From: Mimachlamys varia
Taxonomy: Eukaryota; Mollusca; Bivalvia; Pectinida; Pectinidae
DNA length: 64,000 nucleotides
NCBI GenBank assembly: GCA_947623455.1
Contig: OX392542.1
Span: 9,741,625-9,805,624, forward strand
Direction: 5' to 3'
The notes beneath the pieces are model-generated. The model did no database searches. It worked only from the letters and a program-made list of their open reading frames with translations, and had not been told where the DNA came from. Positions 57,001 through 63,000 of this stretch are shown here, piece after piece (the first letter of the stretch is position 1; each line of letters begins with the position of its first letter). Position numbers and translations under genes: made by a program.

Positions 57001-60000
57001 AGGTCGTTCAGGTATTGGATTAGGTCAAGCTCCTCCATGAGGTCGACAAGTGGATCACCAGTCAGTGTGGACACAGGTGTGTATCCAGTATCAACGAACC
57101 ACTGGTTCAGGGAGAATCCTAACAACACAACATTCGAAAAATCAAATATTTGCTTTTGTGAACAAAAAATACATTTTTCCTTGTAATAAACAATGCATAC
57201 ATGATCTGCAATTATTTGACCTTTGACCCAACAATTGTCACCCTGGTGCAAGATTGAATACCTATATTGGTTTCACAAACATGACATCTATACAGGTATG
57301 ATTTTTACAGGTGACAGGAAACAATGACTACACTGGAATAGCCACTCAGGTGCAAGGATTTGTCATCTTGAAATTAAAAGTAAAAAGGTTTTGGAGATGA
57401 ACATTAATACATACAGGGCCACCGAATCGATGCAAAATTGACCTTGGACATTGGAGTTTGACCTTGACTTACCTGGTGTCGGGAAATCCCTGGCCCATAC
57501 ACATGTGGACTTGTGGAGCAGTGTGTTATCCAGGACAGTGTCAATGGTTCCGCAAGGTGCCCTACTGTCCCAGCACAGACTCAGATTTACACTCACTACA
57601 TACAAATCCTCATGGGTCAGGTCCTCTATCATTACCCTACAAAACAGAAAGTTTGTTACAGTCTCTACAATATATCATTACCCTACAGAACAGAAAGTTT
57701 GTTACAGTCTCTACTATATACCATTTACCTACAAAACAGAAAGTTTGTTACAGTCTCTACAATATACCATTACCCTACAAAACAGAAAGTTTGTTACAGT
57801 CTCTACAATATACCATTACCCTACAAAACAGAAAGTTTGTTACAGTCTCTACTATATACCATTTACCTACAAAACAGAAAGTTTGTTACAGTCTCTACAA
57901 TATACCATTACCCTACAGAACAGAAAGTTTGTTACAGAGTCTCTACAATATACCATTACCCTACAAAACAGAAAGTTTGTTACAAAGTCTCTACAATATA
58001 TCATTACCCTACAGAACAGAAAGTTTGTTACAGTCTCTACAATATACCATTTCCCTACAAAACAGAAAGTTTGTTACAAAGTCTCTACAATATACCATTT
58101 CCCTACAAAACAGAAAGTTTGTTACAGTCTCTATAATATACCATTTCCCTACAGAACAGAAAGTTTGTTACAGTCTCTACAATATACCATTTCCCTACAA
58201 AACAGAAAGTTTGTTACAGTCTCTACAATATATCATTACCCTACAGAACAGAAAGTTTGTTACAGTCTCTACAATATACCATTACCCTACAGAACAGAAA
58301 GTTTGTTACAGTCTCTACAATATACCATTACCCTACAGAACAGAAAGTTTGTTACAAAGTCTCTACAATATACCATTACCCTACAAAACAGAAAGTTTGT
58401 TACAGTCTCTACAATATACCATTACCCTACAAAACAGAAAGTTTGTTACAGTCTCTACAATATACCATTACCCTACAAAACAGAAAGTTTGTTACAAAGT
58501 CTCTACAATATACCATTTCCCTACAAAACAGAAAGTTTGTTACAAAGTCTCTACAATATACCATTTCCCTACAGAACAGAAAGTTTGTTACAGTCTCTAC
58601 AATATACCATTACCCTACAAAACAGAAAGTTTGTTACAGTCTCTACAATATATCATTTCCCTACAAAACAGAAAGTTTGTTACAGTCTCTACAATATATC
58701 ATTACCCTACAAAACAGAAAGTTTGTTACAGTCTCTACAATATACCATTACCCTACAAAACAGAAAGTTTGTTACAAAGTCTCTACAATATATCATTACC
58801 CTACAAAACAGAAAGTTTGTTACAAAGTCTCTACAATATACCATTTCCCTACAGAACAGAAAGTTTGTTGTAAAGTTGCTAAAATATACCATTTCCCTAC
58901 AAAACCAGAAGAAGTTTGTACAAGGGATCTTGATAAAGTCTCACCAGAAGAAAGCGGTGGACAAATGAAGTTCTGAATCAACTATATTCTACCAGCCAAG
59001 CTTGTTGGGACCCACCAGCCCTCATCCTTTAGCATAATTTTTAAGTTAAACAGTGAGACCACACAGAAGTTCTTTCGATTGTCCAATATTATAATAGGGA
59101 ATGTTGATTTTGTCTGGATATTAATGTTTTACTACCTACAGGACCCAAACCCCCAATCCTGTTGATTTTAGTAAAATTTTTATAATTTTCTTAGGCACTC
59201 GTCATTGAACCCTGGAATACATATTCATTTTAGATGAAAGCATTCTGGTTTATTTTTAGTATCAGTGACCCTGACTTGTTTTTAAAACATGCTCAATCCC
59301 CTATATATTGCTCACCTACATACCACAGGGTAACTAACACAATGTGCTAAAAGATTCGCTTGTGGAATCAGACATAATCTCTGGAAACAAAAAGTGTGAA
59401 AACACAGATCTAAACCGAATGACAGACCAACTGATAGGCATTAAATTTCCCAATTTTCTGTCTGGAATTGATTTGCAATGGTTTATTTTCACAGACCACA
59501 AAAAAATTGTGAAACCTAGCTTGATTATATGGCCACAATCAAAAGAAATTCATGAAGTGCAATTTTTTGTGAATTTTGATGCATTCGCAGATTTAGGGAA
59601 ATTGAAATACTAACACATTTTAATTAGCAACTCTACATTAGGCTGTTATAACCAGGTAGAATTAATTCTGTCACACTTACCCAATCCTGAACACACCGCC
59701 TACATCAAACTCCTGACGATCACCTGCTCAACAGAAAATCAGCAGTATAACATTTTTAACCCACAAGAAAATCTGAAATTTTATTTTCCCTAAATCTGGC
59801 TTAATTGTCAGTTAAACTGTACTTAAAAATGAATATATCATTCTGACAATTAAACTGTACTTAAATATTAATACAATTTATCATGGCGGTTATTAACTCA
59901 ACTGCACAAGATGCAAAGTATTATACTACGCACACATACAATGAAGCATGATTTAAATTCTATTAAAATCTCAAAATTAATTGTTTCATTAACTCATTGT

Positions 60001-63000
60001 GACAAAGTAAATAATCAAATGACACATTCTAACAAGATGCGTATATTATCCCGTTATAGACAAAACAAGACAGGGAAGTACAACCTACCCCAGCTGTAGT
60101 CATAAAGAGACACGTTAAAGACAAGCTTCTCTATGCCTATGATCAGTTCGTTGGTGCAGGGATCTAGACGGACATACGAGTGCATATTTCTGTTGATGAC
60201 AGGGTCCAACATACAGCATTCAATCTGTGTACAGTCCGGGAACATGTAACAGGTAGCCACGTCTGGGTTTGGTGGTAAGACAGTCGGACATTCTGTAACA
60301 GAGCGAAAATGGTTGTCAATGTTAACAAGGCAAAAGTGTGCTAACTGTGATGAACAAAAAAAAGTTTCTTATTCTATCTTGCATTTATTTATGTTATTTA
60401 CATATGAATACACATTAGAAGTTCAGAATCTACAAATGAAAGATTTGAATAGTTCATGATGAAATTGTAAGGATGAATGAGTTAATCTAAAGATAACACT
60501 TTAAAAATTTTGAATTATTATCTAGAGATATTAGGGCTGTTCCCTAATTAATCGTGTGGAGGAGGTGGGAGGCACCTGTATTAATATGTCACGGATGTTG
60601 GGGTTAAAACTATTATTTAATATATTAAATCTCTTTCAATATTAAACATATTGTGGGGTCTTTGATAAAGGGCCTTCTGCCACTTGCAAATGGTTAATTT
60701 TGGAACAGCTCTTAGCTAAGGATCAACTAAACCTAATTAAGGTAGAACAAATCAAAAGTAACTATAAGTGTGTAATACCGTTGTGCCAGCCATCTATAGC
60801 ACCGCTGAATTTACCACTAGAGTAGGTACACTCATTTTCATACAAATAGGCCGAGATTTCTGTTTCCCTGAGAAGCCTGGCGATCTGGTAATGGTCCAGG
60901 TCTGCGTCCGCTGCCACGGAGTTGTCAAGTCGCCACTGATCTATGGAGAAACCTGGACACACAAAAACCAGCAGTCAAACACATAAGTAAATGGTTACTC
61001 AGTGAAACTATATATGGAAGGCTGATGTAGCTTCGAGAAGACATAAAAGAGTAACAGTCCAGTGGGGCGTGTATATCCTACAGTTTGGAGAATCGTGAAC
61101 AAAGAATGTTTTCATTCAAGTTTGGTCTCAATTTACTGGTGAGTTACAGAAGAGAAGTTTCAATGTTCAGTAATAAGTCACCCTTATTTGCTCATCCCTC
61201 CTCTCCCTTGGCAATAAAGCCCTGTCTTAGGAATAAAAAGGTGTTCTTCATTATTAATGGATAATTTTTTCTTCAAAAGAAATAAAATAAAATACATTTC
61301 AATTGCTACCACAGGTCTTCAATTTCAAAATAAATTTTCAAGTGATGCTTAATGCAAGAATATTTATGAAGGCCAAAAAAAACATTATACAATCATGCAG
61401 TTGATGTAAGTTTGATGAAAACCGTTACCTGTGATACTGTAACCATAGCTCCAGTTACAGACAGGCTTTGGAAGTTCTACGCTGTTTAGTATGGAGATAG
61501 GCGAGTCACATGACCCTGCGGTGAAACACGACTGGATGGAGATGGACACACGTAACTGGTTACTTCCCCACAGGTCCACAATGTTGTAACTATAACAAAA
61601 CAAACAGTTATCACTGTAGTATTTTTATCAATATTCCACGACTTGTTTGGCTAATAAAGGTGGCAGTGTTGTCATCTGGAAGTACCTACTGGGCTGTATA
61701 ATTAATCTGTGCCTGGTTAATCAAAAGATGTTTCAAATTTGCTTTTAAATATTTGCCCACTGTGACTTTAAATGCAAGTCAGTTTAATTTCTGTGAGGAA
61801 ACTTTAGAGCATTCTAAAATGTATGTGTTAAGCATGCTTACCTAATGATGAAGACGCCCCTTATCTTGTAGTACCAAGTCTCCCCCATCCTGTAATCAAA
61901 CAGTGGAATCACAGCGTGCACCTCCTCAATACCCACAGTCAGCATCATCTTACAAGTGTCCACATGCACCTTATAATGGACGTTTTGTTTGATGGTGGGC
62001 ACACTGGAGCAGCAGTCCACCTCGGTACACCGACTGGTCAGGTGACAGCGCGTCCCGGAGGGCAAGGTCGGCAGGGTCCCTACATCCTCTGTACAAGCTG
62101 TGATCACAAGGTTATAAGTCAATAAGGGGATATAGGTCAATAACAGGTTATAGTTTATTTTAAGGTTACAGGTCAATTTAAGGTTATAGGTCAATTAAAG
62201 ATTAATAGTAAAGGTTTTATGTCAATTAAAATATATAGGTCAATTGAAGGTTTTAGGTAAAATAAAGTTTATAGGTCAATTAGAAGTTATAGGTCAATAA
62301 AAAATTATAGGTCAATTAAAGGTTTTAGGTCAATTAAAGGTTATAAGTCAATTAAATAAGTAAACTTGTTACTCAATCAGGATTTCTAGGCTGTTATTCA
62401 TTTTTTTTTACAGATTAAGTGTTGGACAAATATGGCTGAATGCTTATCCAAAGAAAAACTCACTTTTGTTCCAGCCGTTGACATCGGGAGAGTAAGGAGC
62501 CGCCAATGTATCACAGGGTACTTCAGACAGGAAGAAGCCCACCTCAAGTATGTGTCGTAATCGATGGACCTCAGTGTCAGTCAGTACGGCTCCAGCTCCG
62601 ACCGAGGACTTCCACGTGGCCAGGGAGAATCCTGTTAGTGTTCAACAAAGTTTTATCATCAACAGGATCACATTGTTTAGTAGTCACACTTATACAACCG
62701 TATGATGATAAGTTTGTCTTATTCCTTCATAGTTCAATACATCTGTTTATATTAAATTTCAATGTATCTGCCTTAATAATGTCAGAGAAATAACCATCCA
62801 TTTCCAATTGACATAGAATAGAGTTTGCATTCTATGATTGTTAAAATTGTAGTCAAACAAATCAAAATATCGACCCTCAGGTAAAGCATTCCTATTGTAG
62901 GTTGTTAAAATGTACATACTATGTTAGCCAAACATCTTCTCCTATCACACAAAAGCACTTTAGCAAGAAATTCTTATGGGATCATAACTAATACCTGTGT

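Larger units (their letters stand above)
5364..61428. other. Introns over 300 bp in which nothing further was recognised
   Basis: I saw no gene, RNA, regulatory site or clear element in: 5364-5876, 7036-7456, 7617-7949, 8129-8612, 11717-12172, 15622-16032, 17072-17386, 28932-29750, 31485-32017, 33639-34621, 35702-36128, 42842-43403, 48885-49197, 50401-50776, 52835-53252, 54433-55061, 57119-57472, 58901-59680, 59724-60088 and 60953-61428. They are AT-rich with poly-A/T runs. Old diverged repeats may be present below my detection. Confidence 0.5.

Noticed and set aside
57637..58900. CRISPR-like appearance of regular repeats
   Set aside because: Units are contiguous without unique spacers, in a spliced eukaryotic gene.
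57451..58976. Plus-strand open frames of up to 505 residues (repeats of QNRKFVTVSTIYH-like text)
   Set aside because: They are the 46/48-bp minisatellite read through in all three frames; the unit happens to lack stop codons. The true coding exon here is on the other strand.
59344..59613. Plus-strand 89-residue open frame
   Set aside because: AT-rich, no recognisable domain, no repeats of it elsewhere, and it lies inside an intron of the giant gene.
30189..59723. B exons as chance 43-bp open segments
   Set aside because: Rejected as chance: ten copies have the same length, the same phase on both sides, matching splice sites and a shared protein pattern, and they appear fused to A in units 1 and 3.
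27201..62631. D exons as SAM domains (LLExLGLxxYL text)
   Set aside because: Only a short helix resembles SAM; the length is about 58 residues and the other SAM helices and spacing are not seen.
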